This document shows positions 25,743-34,391 of a stretch of DNA of 64,000 bases, piece by piece. Source of the DNA: Tumidithrix helvetica (GTDB lineage: Bacteria > Cyanobacteriota > Cyanobacteriia > Pseudanabaenales > Pseudanabaenaceae); the NCBI RefSeq assembly GCF_965232925.1, contig NZ_CBDDRA010000021.1, positions 1 to 64,000 on the forward strand, given 5' to 3'. A program made the position numbers and the translations under genes. Positions within the stretch are counted from its first letter, which is position 1; every line of letters starts with the position of its first letter. The notes under the pieces are model-generated. The model was given only the letters and a program-made list of their open reading frames with translations, was not told where the DNA came from and did not search any database.

Positions 25743-27101
25743 TCAAACGTTCACTTTTTTGATTTTCAAGCTCTTGAGATAAGCTTTAGGGTCTTCAGGA
25801 TTAAACTCAATGCCATCAAAGAACTTCTCAATGCCTCTAGAAGTACTGGTGGGAATATCTGCGGCTGGAATTCCTGCTTCTTTGGCAGCTTCTTTCCAAA
25901 TATCCTCACGGTTCACTTTGTCGATTAAAGTCTTGGCGTTATCGAGGGTTTCGGGTGGCAAAAATCCCCAGCGCACGCTTTCAGTTAAAAACCAGAGATC
26001 GTGACTCTTATAGGGATAGGAAACATTACCTTTCTCATCTTTCCAATAGAGTGCTGCCATTGACTTGTCATCGATCGTACGACCATCACCCATATCGTAT
26101 TTGCCCATATATGGCGGGAGCAAAACTTCAACTGGTACACCGAAATATTCACGTTTTGCCAATATCTCTGACATTTCCTTACGGTTATCGAAGTTGTCGC
26201 ACCATTGCTGAGCTTCCATAATTCCCTTCAAAATTGCTTTTGTGGCTTTGGGATTTTTGTTTACCCAGTCACTGCGCATGGCGAAATATTCTTCAGGATG
26301 GTTTTTCCACATCTCGGCAGTCAGCGTTGATAAGAAACCGATTTTATCTGCCACGATGCGATAGGGCCAAGGGTCGCCCGTACTGAAAGCATCCATCGTA
26401 CCTGTTTTCATGTTTGCCACGGTCTGAGCCGCTGGAACAGTCGAGAGTTCGACATCCGCATCGGGATCGATGCCACCAGCCGCTAACCAATAACGAATCC
26501 AAAAATCTTGATTTGCCTGAGGGAAGGTGTAGGCAGCTTTAAATTTGGCGCTATCTGCCTTAAGTTTGTCAAAAAACGACTTGGTGCCATCTAATTTCAA
26601 ACCAATATTTTTGCCCTTATGTTTGTCTGCGATCGCAATGCCATTGCCCTGAGTATTCAACTGACAGAGCACGTACATGGGAATCTCTTTATTCCCCTTT
26701 GTGATTTTTCCCGTGGAAATGAGGTAGGGCATGGGCATCTGCCACTGACCGCCATCAATACCTCCACCCGCAGCCCCAATTTCGACATTATCTCTAGCAG
26801 CACCCCAGCTTGCTTGCTTGGATATCTCTACGCCAGTCATGCCGTATTTGGCAAAAAAGCCTTTCTCTTTTGCAATAATTAAAGGAGCGGATTCGATAAT
26901 TGCGATATATCCCAATTTTGCTGTGGTTGTCTCCAGTCCCTCGCTAGAACCGGGATTTGCCGCAGGGACCGATCCTGTCTTAGATCCACCCATCTCAGGT
27001 GGATTGCCAAGACATCCGTTTAAGAGAATAGAACTCGTTGCGGCTACACCAGCAACGGATAGAAACTTGCGCCTAGAAATTTGATTAAAAAATTTTGTCA
27101 T
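25743..27101 (-). CDS. cmpA: Bicarbonate-binding lipoprotein of ABC transporter
   Basis: 452 residues from ATG 27101 (the upstream 15 codons are not conserved). A twin-Arg-like RRKFLSVAGVAATSSILLNG is followed by a lipobox Cys (NGC), so it is a lipoprotein on the outer face of the plasma membrane. The bicarbonate identity rests on positions that differ between CmpA and NrtA: GGGIDGGQWQMPMPYLI (NrtA has a SGGIDGAH-type segment), TFPQANQDFWIRYWLAAGG and DAFSTGDPWPYRIV. The start of a low-CO2-induced operon with a long divergent promoter region. Confidence 0.88.
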   Translation of the reverse strand: MTKFFNQISRRKFLSVAGVAATSSILLNGCLGNPPEMGGSKTGSVPAANPGSSEGLETTTAKLGYIAIIESAPLIIAKEKGFFAKYGMTGVEISKQASWGAARDNVEIGAAGGGIDGGQWQMPMPYLISTGKITKGNKEIPMYVLCQLNTQGNGIAIADKHKGKNIGLKLDGTKSFFDKLKADSAKFKAAYTFPQANQDFWIRYWLAAGGIDPDADVELSTVPAAQTVANMKTGTMDAFSTGDPWPYRIVADKIGFLSTLTAEMWKNHPEEYFAMRSDWVNKNPKATKAILKGIMEAQQWCDNFDNRKEMSEILAKREYFGVPVEVLLPPYMGKYDMGDGRTIDDKSMAALYWKDEKGNVSYPYKSHDLWFLTESVRWGFLPPETLDNAKTLIDKVNREDIWKEAAKEAGIPAADIPTSTSRGIEKFFDGIEFNPEDPKAYLKSLKIKKVNV

Positions 27102-27348
27102 AGTATCTCCCTTAACACCCCACCATTCCCATCGGCGATAAGCCATGAGCGATAAGAGGTGAATTTTTATAAGTAATTTAGTCGCTCGAAAACTCTGTAT
27201 TAGTTAAAAGGATGTTATTCCTGATGACTAATCGTGAAACCTGTTGCCAGATCCCTTGCTTGCAAGGAAAGAGGTATTTCTATGCTTGCGATAGAGTAAT
27301 CATAGGATCAAAATACATAGAAAAAACTCGATATTTTTTATATTTTAT

Positions 27349-27364
27349 ATAGATTTAAATCTAT
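27349..27364. promoter_or_regulatory. 16-bp perfect palindrome in cmp/ndhF3 control region
   Basis: ATAGATTTAAATCTAT is exactly self-complementary and sits in the middle of the ~500-bp divergent promoter region (27102-27607). Its position suggests an operator or a promoter element for one of the two operons. AT-richness makes chance possible. Confidence 0.4.
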
Positions 27365-27481
27365 GATTAATCGCACAGATTCCTAAGCAACCTCTATTAA
27401 GAAGATTTCTTGAGAGAAATAGACCGTCAACCATGACTTCGACTTCTTTGCGCTCCTGTGGGTTGCGCGAAGCAAGGAAAA

Positions 27482-27505
27482 TTATATGGGATTAACCATA
27501 GATAA
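27482..27505. promoter_or_regulatory. Two overlapping TTA-N8-TAA motifs, putative CmpR operator
   Basis: TTA-TATGGGAT-TAA (27482-27495) and TTA-ACCATAGA-TAA (27492-27505) overlap by four bases. TTA-N7/8-TAA is the reported consensus of CmpR, the LysR-type activator of cmp genes and relative of the ndhF3 regulator CcmR/NdhR. The second also lies in ATAGA-N6-TCTAT (27498-27513), the inverted-repeat layout LysR proteins favour. Neither regulator gene is in the window. Confidence 0.5.
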
Positions 27506-27541
27506 GAGTCTATAATCTCCATTAGAAAAATTGATTGCAAT

Positions 27542-27565
27542 CTATGATCTTTCTCGATATCATAG
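27542..27565. promoter_or_regulatory. Inverted repeat upstream of ndhF3
   Basis: CTATGAT-N10-ATCATAG, perfect 7-bp arms, 43 bp before the ndhF3 start. Arm spacing is about two helical turns, as expected for a dimeric regulator. The third TTA-N8-TAA (27590-27603) abuts the ndhF3 start. Confidence 0.45.
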
Positions 27566-27607
27566 GTTCAACTGTATAGATACTATTGATTAAACACTTT
27601 TAAACCT

Positions 27608-29440
27608 ATGAGCCAAATTCTCTTTGAGAGTTCTTGGTTAATTCCATGCTATGCATTGATTGGCGCGATCGCCTCAGTAATTTGGTTTCCAGCCATCACC
27701 AGATTGACGGGACCGCGTCCTTCGGGATATGTGAATGCGATTATGACGCTCTTAGCCTTTCTACATGGCGCGATCGCACTTCAAGCAAGTTGGAATCAAC
27801 CACCACTGGAGTTGTCGTTTCAGTGGCTGCAAGTTGCTGGACTGAACCTCACCTGTCCCATTGATATTTCCTCTTTAACCATCGGCGCAACGGTTTTAAT
27901 TACTGGCTTAAATCTTTTGGCTCAGGTTTATGCGATCGGTTATATGGAGATGGACTGGGGCTGGGCGAGATTCTTTGCGCTGCTGGCTCTGTTTGAAGCA
28001 GGCATGTGCGCGCTCGTTCTCTGCGATTCTCTATTTTTTGCCTACATTATTCTAGAAATCCTGACCTTAGGAACCTATTTACTGGTGGGCTTGTGGTTCA
28101 ACCAGTCCCTGGTAGTTACGGGAGCAAGGGATGCTTTTTTAACCAAGCGGGTCGGAGATTTGGTTTTGCTGATGGGGGTCGTAGCACTGCTGCCGATCGC
28201 AGGCACATGGGACTTCCCTGAGTTAGCAGTCTGGGCAAAGAATGCGAATATCGATTCTAATGTAATTACCTTAGTGAGTTTAGCTTTGATTGCTGGCCCC
28301 ATGGGCAAATGCGCTCAATTCCCTCTGCATCTTTGGCTCGATGAAGCGATGGAAGCTCCTATCCCCAGCACAATTTTAAGAAGCTCAGTCGTGGTTCCTA
28401 CGGGAGCATGGGTACTGATTAAGTTAGAACCAGTTTTATCGCTTTCACCCACAGCCATGACAGCGGCGATCGTTGTAGGTTCGATTACAGCTTTGGGCGG
28501 CGCTTTGATTGCCATGGCTCAGATCGATACCAAACGCGCCCTTTCCTATTCTGTCAGTAGTTACATGGGCTTGGTATTTATCGCCGTAGGAACGCATCAA
28601 GTTGAAGCCGCTCTACTCTTGGTGCTGGTCTATGCAGTGGCGATCGCACTGCTCTATATGTCAGTCGGTACGGTGATCTGGAATAGCATCACGCAGGATC
28701 TGACGCAAATGGGTGGGCTATGGTCGCGTCGCCCGATGGGAGGCTTGGCATTTCTCACGGGTGCAGCGGGATTGGTTGCTTTACCGCCTCTAGGAGGATT
28801 TTGGGCATTATTAAAACTCTGCAACGGTCTGTGGGCTGAGTATCCTTGGTTGGTGGTCTTTGTCCTCGTCGTGAATGGAATTACAGCCTTCAGTTTGACT
28901 AGGGTGTTTTGCCTGATCTTTGGGGGCAAGGCGAAGGAGATGGCACAGCGATCGCCTGAAGTGCATTGGTCGATTATCGTACCGATGGTGACTTTACTGG
29001 GATTTGTTTTACATTTACCCCTAATTTTGCAATCTCTCGATCTATTGCCAATCTGGGCAGATTTAAACAGAGGCATGGCTTTGCTCCTAACTTGGTCAAC
29101 AATTTTAGGTGCTGGCGTTAGTGGTGTAGTTTATCTAGGGAATGCAATCTCTAAGCCCGTACAATTCCCAATTAAATGGCTGCAAGATTTACTGGCAAAT
29201 GATTTCTATACGCCTAAAATCTACCGTCAAACCATTATATTCACGGTCGCACTAATTTCCCAAATTGCTTATTGGATCGATAAATACATTTTTGACAGTT
29301 TGGGAAATCTGTTTGGGTTGCTGACAATCATGAGTGGAGAGGCGCTTAGGTATAGCACTTTTGGTCAATTACAAGCCTATGTATTTACCGTGATTATTGG
29401 GATTGCCGCAATTATTTTAATTAGTTTTAACAGCTTCTAA
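27608..29440 (+). CDS. ndhF3: NDH-1MS CO2-uptake subunit NdhF3
   Basis: 610 residues, a proton-pumping antiporter-like subunit with about 14-16 membrane helices (LFFAYIILEILTLGTYLLVG; KCAQFPLHLWLDEAMEAPIP). NdhF3 is the inducible, high-affinity variant that, with NdhD3 and CupA, forms the NDH-1MS complex converting CO2 to bicarbonate in the cytoplasm while driving cyclic electron flow. Conserved Lys and Glu of the pump core (in DAFLTKRVGDL, LDEAMEAP) are visible. First gene of the operon; ndhD3 follows after 27 bp. Confidence 0.9.
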   Translation: MSQILFESSWLIPCYALIGAIASVIWFPAITRLTGPRPSGYVNAIMTLLAFLHGAIALQASWNQPPLELSFQWLQVAGLNLTCPIDISSLTIGATVLITGLNLLAQVYAIGYMEMDWGWARFFALLALFEAGMCALVLCDSLFFAYIILEILTLGTYLLVGLWFNQSLVVTGARDAFLTKRVGDLVLLMGVVALLPIAGTWDFPELAVWAKNANIDSNVITLVSLALIAGPMGKCAQFPLHLWLDEAMEAPIPSTILRSSVVVPTGAWVLIKLEPVLSLSPTAMTAAIVVGSITALGGALIAMAQIDTKRALSYSVSSYMGLVFIAVGTHQVEAALLLVLVYAVAIALLYMSVGTVIWNSITQDLTQMGGLWSRRPMGGLAFLTGAAGLVALPPLGGFWALLKLCNGLWAEYPWLVVFVLVVNGITAFSLTRVFCLIFGGKAKEMAQRSPEVHWSIIVPMVTLLGFVLHLPLILQSLDLLPIWADLNRGMALLLTWSTILGAGVSGVVYLGNAISKPVQFPIKWLQDLLANDFYTPKIYRQTIIFTVALISQIAYWIDKYIFDSLGNLFGLLTIMSGEALRYSTFGQLQAYVFTVIIGIAAIILISFNSF

Positions 29441-29467
29441 TCACAATAACTAACTCAATAACCAACT

Positions 29468-30991
29468 ATGCTTAGTCTTCTGGTTTGGCTTCCTCTATTT
29501 GGAGCGATATTAATTGGGCTTTATCCCAAGCTGACTGCTGCTCGTACTGCTGCCTTGGCGATCGCCTCTGTAACCCTAGCAATCAACCTATTTCTGTTCT
29601 TTAAGTTCGATCCTTCGGTTTCGGGCTTACAAATGGAAGAATATCTACCTTGGATCGAGCAGATTGGTTTGAGCTATCGCCTTGGGGTCGATGGAATTTC
29701 CCTGCCCCTCTTGGCACTGAATAGCTTTTTGTCTTGGATCGTCATTTATGGCAGTAAGCCGAATATCGAGCGATCGCAGCTTTATTATTCCTTAATCCTA
29801 GTCGTATCGAGCGTTGTAGCTGGCGCATTTGTAGCGCAAAACCTCTTACTGTTTATCCTCTTTTATGAGGTGGAGTTAATTCCTCTCTATCTGATGATTG
29901 CGATCTGGGGTGGCGAAAAGCGGACCTATGCCGCCATGAAGTTTCTGATTTTCACGGCAATTTCTGGGATTCTGATCTTGCTAGGATTCTTTGGCTTAGC
30001 CTGGGTAAGCGGTTCGGGTAGTTTTGATTACAATGCCAATCTGCAAGCGATCGCCTCTATCCCTCTGCCAACACAGGTGATTCTCTTGACGATTTTGGTG
30101 GTGGGGTTTGGCATCAAAACGCCTCTAGTCCCCCTTCACACTTGGCTCCCTGATGTTTATGTGGAATCTTCTCCCTCGGTGGCGATCCTACTGGGTGGGG
30201 TTCTAGCCAAGTTGGGAACCTATGGATTGGTACGCTTTGGTTTGCAATTAATGCCCGATGCTTGGGCTGAGTTGTCTCCAACCTTGGGCATCATTGGCAC
30301 AATTAGCGTTCTCTATGGGGCTTTAACCGCGATCGCCCAGAAAGATATTAAGCGTATGGTTGCCTATAGTTCCATCGGGCATATGGGCTACGTGCTGGTT
30401 GCCTGTGCCGCAGGTACAAAGCTGAGTTTGATTGGTGGCGTCGGTCAGATGGTAAGTCACGGCTTGATTTTGGCAATTCTCTTCTATTTGGTGGGCGTGA
30501 TTGAAGAAAAAGTCGGGACGAGAGATCTAGATGCCTTGAATGGATTGCTCAATCCGATTCGCGGACTACCCTTGACTAGCACGTTATTGATTGTTGGTGG
30601 CATGGCAAGCGCAGGTATTCCCGGACTCGTGGGCTTTGTTGCCGAATTTTTGGTCTTCCAAGGTAGCTTTAGTGTCTTCCCCATTCTGACCCTGCTTTGC
30701 ATTATTGCTAGCGGTCTGACCGCAGTTTACTTTGTGATTTTGCTAAATCGCACCTGTTTTGGCAAGTTAGATAATGCTACTGCCTACTATCCCAAGGTGA
30801 CTCGAACAGAACATACACCTGCTCTAATTTTGATCGCTTTGATCTTCTTCCTAGGCATTCAACCAAGCTGGTTGCTGCGCTGGAGCGAACCTACGACTAA
30901 TTCTCTTGTGGCTAGTTTGGTAGATTCCGTACATCAAGCCAGCGATCGCCAAATTGCTCTGCAAAGCCCAAATCTTGTAGCTCCAAATTAA
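29468..30991 (+). CDS. ndhD3: NDH-1MS CO2-uptake subunit NdhD3
   Basis: 507 residues, another antiporter-like subunit (LLFILFYEVELIPLYLMIAI; TPLVPLHTWLPDVYVESSPS; MVAYSSIGHMGYVLVA). The Glu of FYEVELIPLY and the Lys of KRMVAYSS belong to the pump core. It lies between ndhF3 and cupA in the order known for low-CO2-induced ndhF3-ndhD3-cupA operons, which separates it from housekeeping NdhD1/2. Confidence 0.9.
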   Translation: MLSLLVWLPLFGAILIGLYPKLTAARTAALAIASVTLAINLFLFFKFDPSVSGLQMEEYLPWIEQIGLSYRLGVDGISLPLLALNSFLSWIVIYGSKPNIERSQLYYSLILVVSSVVAGAFVAQNLLLFILFYEVELIPLYLMIAIWGGEKRTYAAMKFLIFTAISGILILLGFFGLAWVSGSGSFDYNANLQAIASIPLPTQVILLTILVVGFGIKTPLVPLHTWLPDVYVESSPSVAILLGGVLAKLGTYGLVRFGLQLMPDAWAELSPTLGIIGTISVLYGALTAIAQKDIKRMVAYSSIGHMGYVLVACAAGTKLSLIGGVGQMVSHGLILAILFYLVGVIEEKVGTRDLDALNGLLNPIRGLPLTSTLLIVGGMASAGIPGLVGFVAEFLVFQGSFSVFPILTLLCIIASGLTAVYFVILLNRTCFGKLDNATAYYPKVTRTEHTPALILIALIFFLGIQPSWLLRWSEPTTNSLVASLVDSVHQASDRQIALQSPNLVAPN

Positions 30992-31012
30992 GATTTCTAC
31001 GGAAATCTTGTT

Positions 31013-31035
31013 CCCTCCCCTTACAAAGGGGAGGG
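31013..31035. repeat. Hairpin repeat in ndhD3-cupA spacer
   Basis: Perfect stem CCCTCCCCTT / AAGGGGAGGG, followed by CTAGGGAGAGG. Same family as the three hairpins in the cmp operon across the promoter. Confidence 0.82.
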
Positions 31036-31095
31036 CTAGGGAGAGGTAATTCCTAACTGCTGCTTACTAACCCATTTAAAATCTTAGATATAACT

Positions 31096-32394
31096 ATGAC
31101 AACTGCCACTTTAGAAACCAAAAAGCCTGTATTACCTCCTTCTCAGCATGATTTTGCCGAAATAATTCACCGTTTAGAAGCTGGTGGAGCGATGCTTCCC
31201 GATACTCCCGAAAATCTGATGCAGATTATTGGGTTATACAAAGCATATGCCGTACCTATGGACTTCTACTGGCGCGATTTGCTCTATATCGCCGAGCAGG
31301 TATTTCTCGATCCCCTTCCCTTCTTTAAATATTTCATACCTAAAGAGTACCTAGATCGGCAAAATCACTATGCAGGAGATGAAGCTGACTTGAGAATCTG
31401 GCGCGGCATAGGCTCTGCCCATCCCGAACTGCTTGCATTTATGGAAAAAGGCGAGACCATGAAAATGCCAAAGATCTTTCATCATCTCTGGCACGATCGC
31501 ATCAATATGGAGTTTGCCGAAGAATGCATGCGGGCAATGCTGTGGCATCGTGGCATGGGTGGCAAGTTCGATCCTTATTTAGACTCTGAAGAATATAAAG
31601 CGAATGCTGATAAAGCGATTCGGGCATATTTCAAATTTAATCCCGTGATGATGGGTCTCTATCAACTTTTCCCCGATATGTTTTTAGAGCAAGTCCGTCA
31701 AATGTCCTACTACGCAAATCTCGGGCTGTTTTGGGAAATCATGGCTCCTGTGTTTTTTGAGATGAGCGACCTCTATGATGAGGGCAAAATTGCCAGCGTC
31801 CCCGATGCGATGAACTTTTTAGTGAATGGGATCTTTGCGATCGCGGGTCGCCCCATCTATCACGAAGTGACAATACGCGGAGAAGTCTATGAGATTATCC
31901 CCAAATCTAAGGGCTTTACTTGGCTGTACGAAGCAGCTTTACCCTATGTGGAAGCAGTGTTTTATCGCACCTCACCATTTAGAGGCACGAAGTCTTACAA
32001 CGCTCAGACGAATCAAGTTCCTCAAGATCAAAAAGACTTCCATTTTGGCATTCTCTATGCGGATGTGTTTCCAGTCGGTACGGCTGGCATTCCCCCAACG
32101 CTTTTGATGCAAGATATGTTACATTTCCTGCCTCCCTATTTGGTGGAATACTATTCCAAACACTGTCGTGGTGAGGATGACATGCTGATTCAGCTAGGAA
32201 TTAGTTTCCAGCGATCGATGTATTGCGTGACCTCGGCGGTAATTCAGGCATTGCGATCGGCTTTGCTCTATCCCCTAGACGATCCCAATCCCAAACACCT
32301 AGAGGCAAATCGCGCCTTCTTTGAAGCCCAACTAAACCGCTTTAAACGCCCAGAGGCACGCCTGCGAAACATCCAAAGCCAAGATTACCGCTGA
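31096..32394 (+). CDS. cupA: CO2 hydration protein CupA
   Basis: 432 residues of the ChpY/CupA family. CupA binds NdhF3/NdhD3 on the cytoplasmic side and carries the zinc site that hydrates CO2. Counting from ATG 31096, His130 and Arg135 fall in FHHLWHDR; these are the zinc ligands reported for the Thermosynechococcus NDH-1MS structure. ChpX/CupB is the constitutive paralogue; operon order favours CupA. Note that cupS, which often follows, is absent. A terminator closes the operon. Confidence 0.92.
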   Translation: MTTATLETKKPVLPPSQHDFAEIIHRLEAGGAMLPDTPENLMQIIGLYKAYAVPMDFYWRDLLYIAEQVFLDPLPFFKYFIPKEYLDRQNHYAGDEADLRIWRGIGSAHPELLAFMEKGETMKMPKIFHHLWHDRINMEFAEECMRAMLWHRGMGGKFDPYLDSEEYKANADKAIRAYFKFNPVMMGLYQLFPDMFLEQVRQMSYYANLGLFWEIMAPVFFEMSDLYDEGKIASVPDAMNFLVNGIFAIAGRPIYHEVTIRGEVYEIIPKSKGFTWLYEAALPYVEAVFYRTSPFRGTKSYNAQTNQVPQDQKDFHFGILYADVFPVGTAGIPPTLLMQDMLHFLPPYLVEYYSKHCRGEDDMLIQLGISFQRSMYCVTSAVIQALRSALLYPLDDPNPKHLEANRAFFEAQLNRFKRPEARLRNIQSQDYR

Positions 32395-32413
32395 TTTAAT
32401 CTTGATATCCGTT

Positions 32414-32444
32414 ACACAGCATGGAATTTTCTATGCTGTGTTTT
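32414..32444 (+). terminator. Terminator of ndhF3-ndhD3-cupA operon
   Basis: Perfect 9-bp stem ACACAGCAT / ATGCTGTGT with a 10-nt loop, then TTTT, 20 bases after the cupA stop. Confidence 0.85.
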
Positions 32445-32508
32445 CTATTGCTACAGAAAACACAGCAGTATACCGCTAATTCTCGACAAAGCACTGGATA
32501 ACGATCGC

Positions 32509-32605
32509 TATAGCGTTTTTCACTTCGGAACAAGCAAGAGATATAGGGTCAAAGCTTTCTATAGCAGGCTTTCAACTATACTCTTCTCATTTGAACACCG
32601 CTATA
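32509..32605. repeat. MITE-like small repeat in cupA-downstream gap
   Basis: ~97 bp with terminal inverted repeats TATAGCGTTTTTCAC and (reverse) TATAGCGGTGTTCAA, 12 of 15 matching. Similar short elements with TATAGCG ends are common in cyanobacterial intergenic DNA. The 336-bp gap 32395-32730 contains this element, the operon terminator and nothing coding. Confidence 0.6.
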
Positions 32606-32730
32606 CTTGGTTTCGCGAACTTTGGCATGAGAACCTGGCCAAGTGTCGTATTGTGGTAAATCGTCTGCGATCTCATACCAAGGCGACTTTGAGCTAACGA
32701 AAATGTGACCCTCTGGTTCGTTATTAGGAA

Positions 32731-33093
32731 TTAATTAATTTTTTTTGGTTCGGTTGCATCTAGAGAAGGAATATTGACTTCAATGCGATCGCCCTTGGCA
32801 AGATATGGCAAATTTACCAGTGCTTCGATCACCTTGATCAAGCGACTGGCATTTTCTGACTGCTGCTCGATGTGACTAAATCGGCGATTGGTTCTTTCTT
32901 CTAGATCGGCTAAATTATTGCCAAATGTAGATAGTTCTTGCTTAAAGCTTGTCAGAGATTTTGTGATTTCACCGCCAAACCGATCCTGATTAATTAAAAG
33001 CTGCAACATTAAAGCAGCCAAATCTGCCACTTGGTCTACGATGCAATCTACCTTAGCCTCTAATTTTTCAATATCCTTTACTTTCTTTGCCAT
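32731..33093 (-). CDS. Small coiled-coil protein of unknown function
   Basis: 120 residues from ATG 33093 (the longer frame adds eight non-conserved residues). Nearly all helix: KKVKDIEKLEAKVDCIVDQV, TKSLTSFKQELSTFGNNLAD, EERTNRRFSHIEQQSEN; no membrane segment. Similar short coiled-coil proteins are often seen in cyanobacteria near other genes, without assigned role. It faces the pyroglutamyl-peptidase-like gene divergently. Confidence 0.55.
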   Translation of the reverse strand: MAKKVKDIEKLEAKVDCIVDQVADLAALMLQLLINQDRFGGEITKSLTSFKQELSTFGNNLADLEERTNRRFSHIEQQSENASRLIKVIEALVNLPYLAKGDRIEVNIPSLDATEPKKIN

Positions 33094-33382
33094 AATCTGG
33101 ATTTTGGGGTTTGGCATAAATCAGTAGATTGCTCTACCCAAGTGTTACCGCATTTGTAGCACTCCAAATCTAGCTTTGCGGTGTTGGTAGGCACATCGAA
33201 AGTTAAACTCTCGTAAAGCTTAGGTTAGCAGCACTGTATATCGTTATATCTTCTTGATTTCACAATGTATTTTAGAAAGCCAAAGTGCTGAATTCTAAGG
33301 GTAACTTCAACTTCTCAAGGTCATATCGGGCTAAGCGGAGTTAAAATGCAGGAATTTGAAGATCGGGAATTATCTTGAAGAG

Positions 33383-33892
33383 ATGACAAAAAAAGTTTTA
33401 CTCACCTCGTTCGCCACATGGGAAGCGCACCAAGTATCCAATTCTTCCGACGATCTATTGGGAATTGTCGCACAGAGGGGTTTGCTAAGCGATCGCATGC
33501 ATCTCGCCAGACAACTGCCCGTCGATTTTGAGTTAGCGCCATCCCAAGCGATCGCGACGATCCAACAATTCAAGCCCGATGTGGTGATTTGTTGCGGCAT
33601 GGCAGAGATGCGAAAGGTACTGACCGTTGAGTTAAACGCTTGGAGTCAAGAGGTCACGCATCAAACCAAGGTCAACCTCAACCAATTACTGATGGGCTTA
33701 GCGATAACCGAAATCAGCGAAGATGCGGGACGTTATGTCTGCAATACCCTCTATCACTGCTTGCTCGACTATTTTCACCGCCATCGTTTGGATATTGCCT
33801 GCATTTTTGTCCATGTGCCAATTTTGACACTTGCGAATACGGAAGCGATCGCGCAAGATTTTCTGACAATTTTACACAGATTAAAAAATTAA
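33383..33892 (+). CDS. Peptidase C15 (pyroglutamyl-peptidase I) family protein
   Basis: 169 residues from ATG 33383. The C15 layout is visible: MTKKVLLTSFATW at the start, VVICCGMAE in the middle, then ISEDAGRYVCNTLYH with the catalytic Cys and FVHVPIL with the catalytic His. The usual acidic residue is probably in the CGMAE segment. It is shorter than typical pcp (~210), and the substrate loops are reduced, so activity on pyroglutamyl peptides is likely but unproven. Confidence 0.75.
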   Translation: MTKKVLLTSFATWEAHQVSNSSDDLLGIVAQRGLLSDRMHLARQLPVDFELAPSQAIATIQQFKPDVVICCGMAEMRKVLTVELNAWSQEVTHQTKVNLNQLLMGLAITEISEDAGRYVCNTLYHCLLDYFHRHRLDIACIFVHVPILTLANTEAIAQDFLTILHRLKN

Positions 33893-34391
33893 GCCAAGAG
33901 AATTATATTTAAAATAACTATAAATAGCCACGATTCGGGATCAGTAAATCTAAAATTCTCGATCTAGCTGTCGATTCTTCCTATCTCTGTATAATCTCAA
34001 ATCCGTCTGGATAAATAGGATTTATCTAGGTAATCAGGTCAGGCATACACCATCCACTGCCCCTACAAAGTTGGGTAGGGGCGATGGATGGTGTGCAATC
34101 GCCCAGATTCCTTATGCGTCGTATGTTTTGCCCAAAAAGCTTTATCCCGAATTCACGCTAAATAACTCTCATTTAGCTCTGGGGAATGGATCGCAAGACT
34201 GTAGGGGCAATCCCCCTGTGGTTGCCCTGTAGGATCTTTGGCGATCGCAGGAATAAACCTATATAGGGTGTTTCGTTAATTGAGGATCTCCATATTACTT
34301 TTTGAATATATTTTAAAATCCAATAATATATTGCTTGCAATTTAGGTTTTTTTGACTATAATTATTTTATGCGATCTACCCACATAAAGTT
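33893..34391. other. Intergenic region with two GTAGGGGC-type hairpins
   Basis: ~500 bp before pncB. A long imperfect hairpin (34047-34094, arms ACACCATCCA.../...TGGATGGTGT with an inner CCCCTAC/GTAGGGG stem) and a second copy at 34201-34231 (GTAGGGGCAA ... TTGCCCTGTA) belong to the repeat family also at 35758 and 60986. The last ~60 bp hold the pncB promoter. No ORF is supported. Confidence 0.6.
34335..34362 (+). promoter_or_regulatory. Predicted sigma-70-type promoter of pncB
   Basis: TTGCAA (34335-34340), 16 bp, TATAAT (34357-34362), 29 bp before the pncB ATG. The overlapping TTGACTATAA may be one half of an NrtR-like operator; a clear second half was not found. Confidence 0.55.

Noticed and set aside
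21717..27101. Nitrate/nitrite transporter nrtABCD
   Set aside because: The binding protein has CmpA-type segments rather than NrtA ones, and the neighbours are CO2-uptake genes; no nirA or narB is present.
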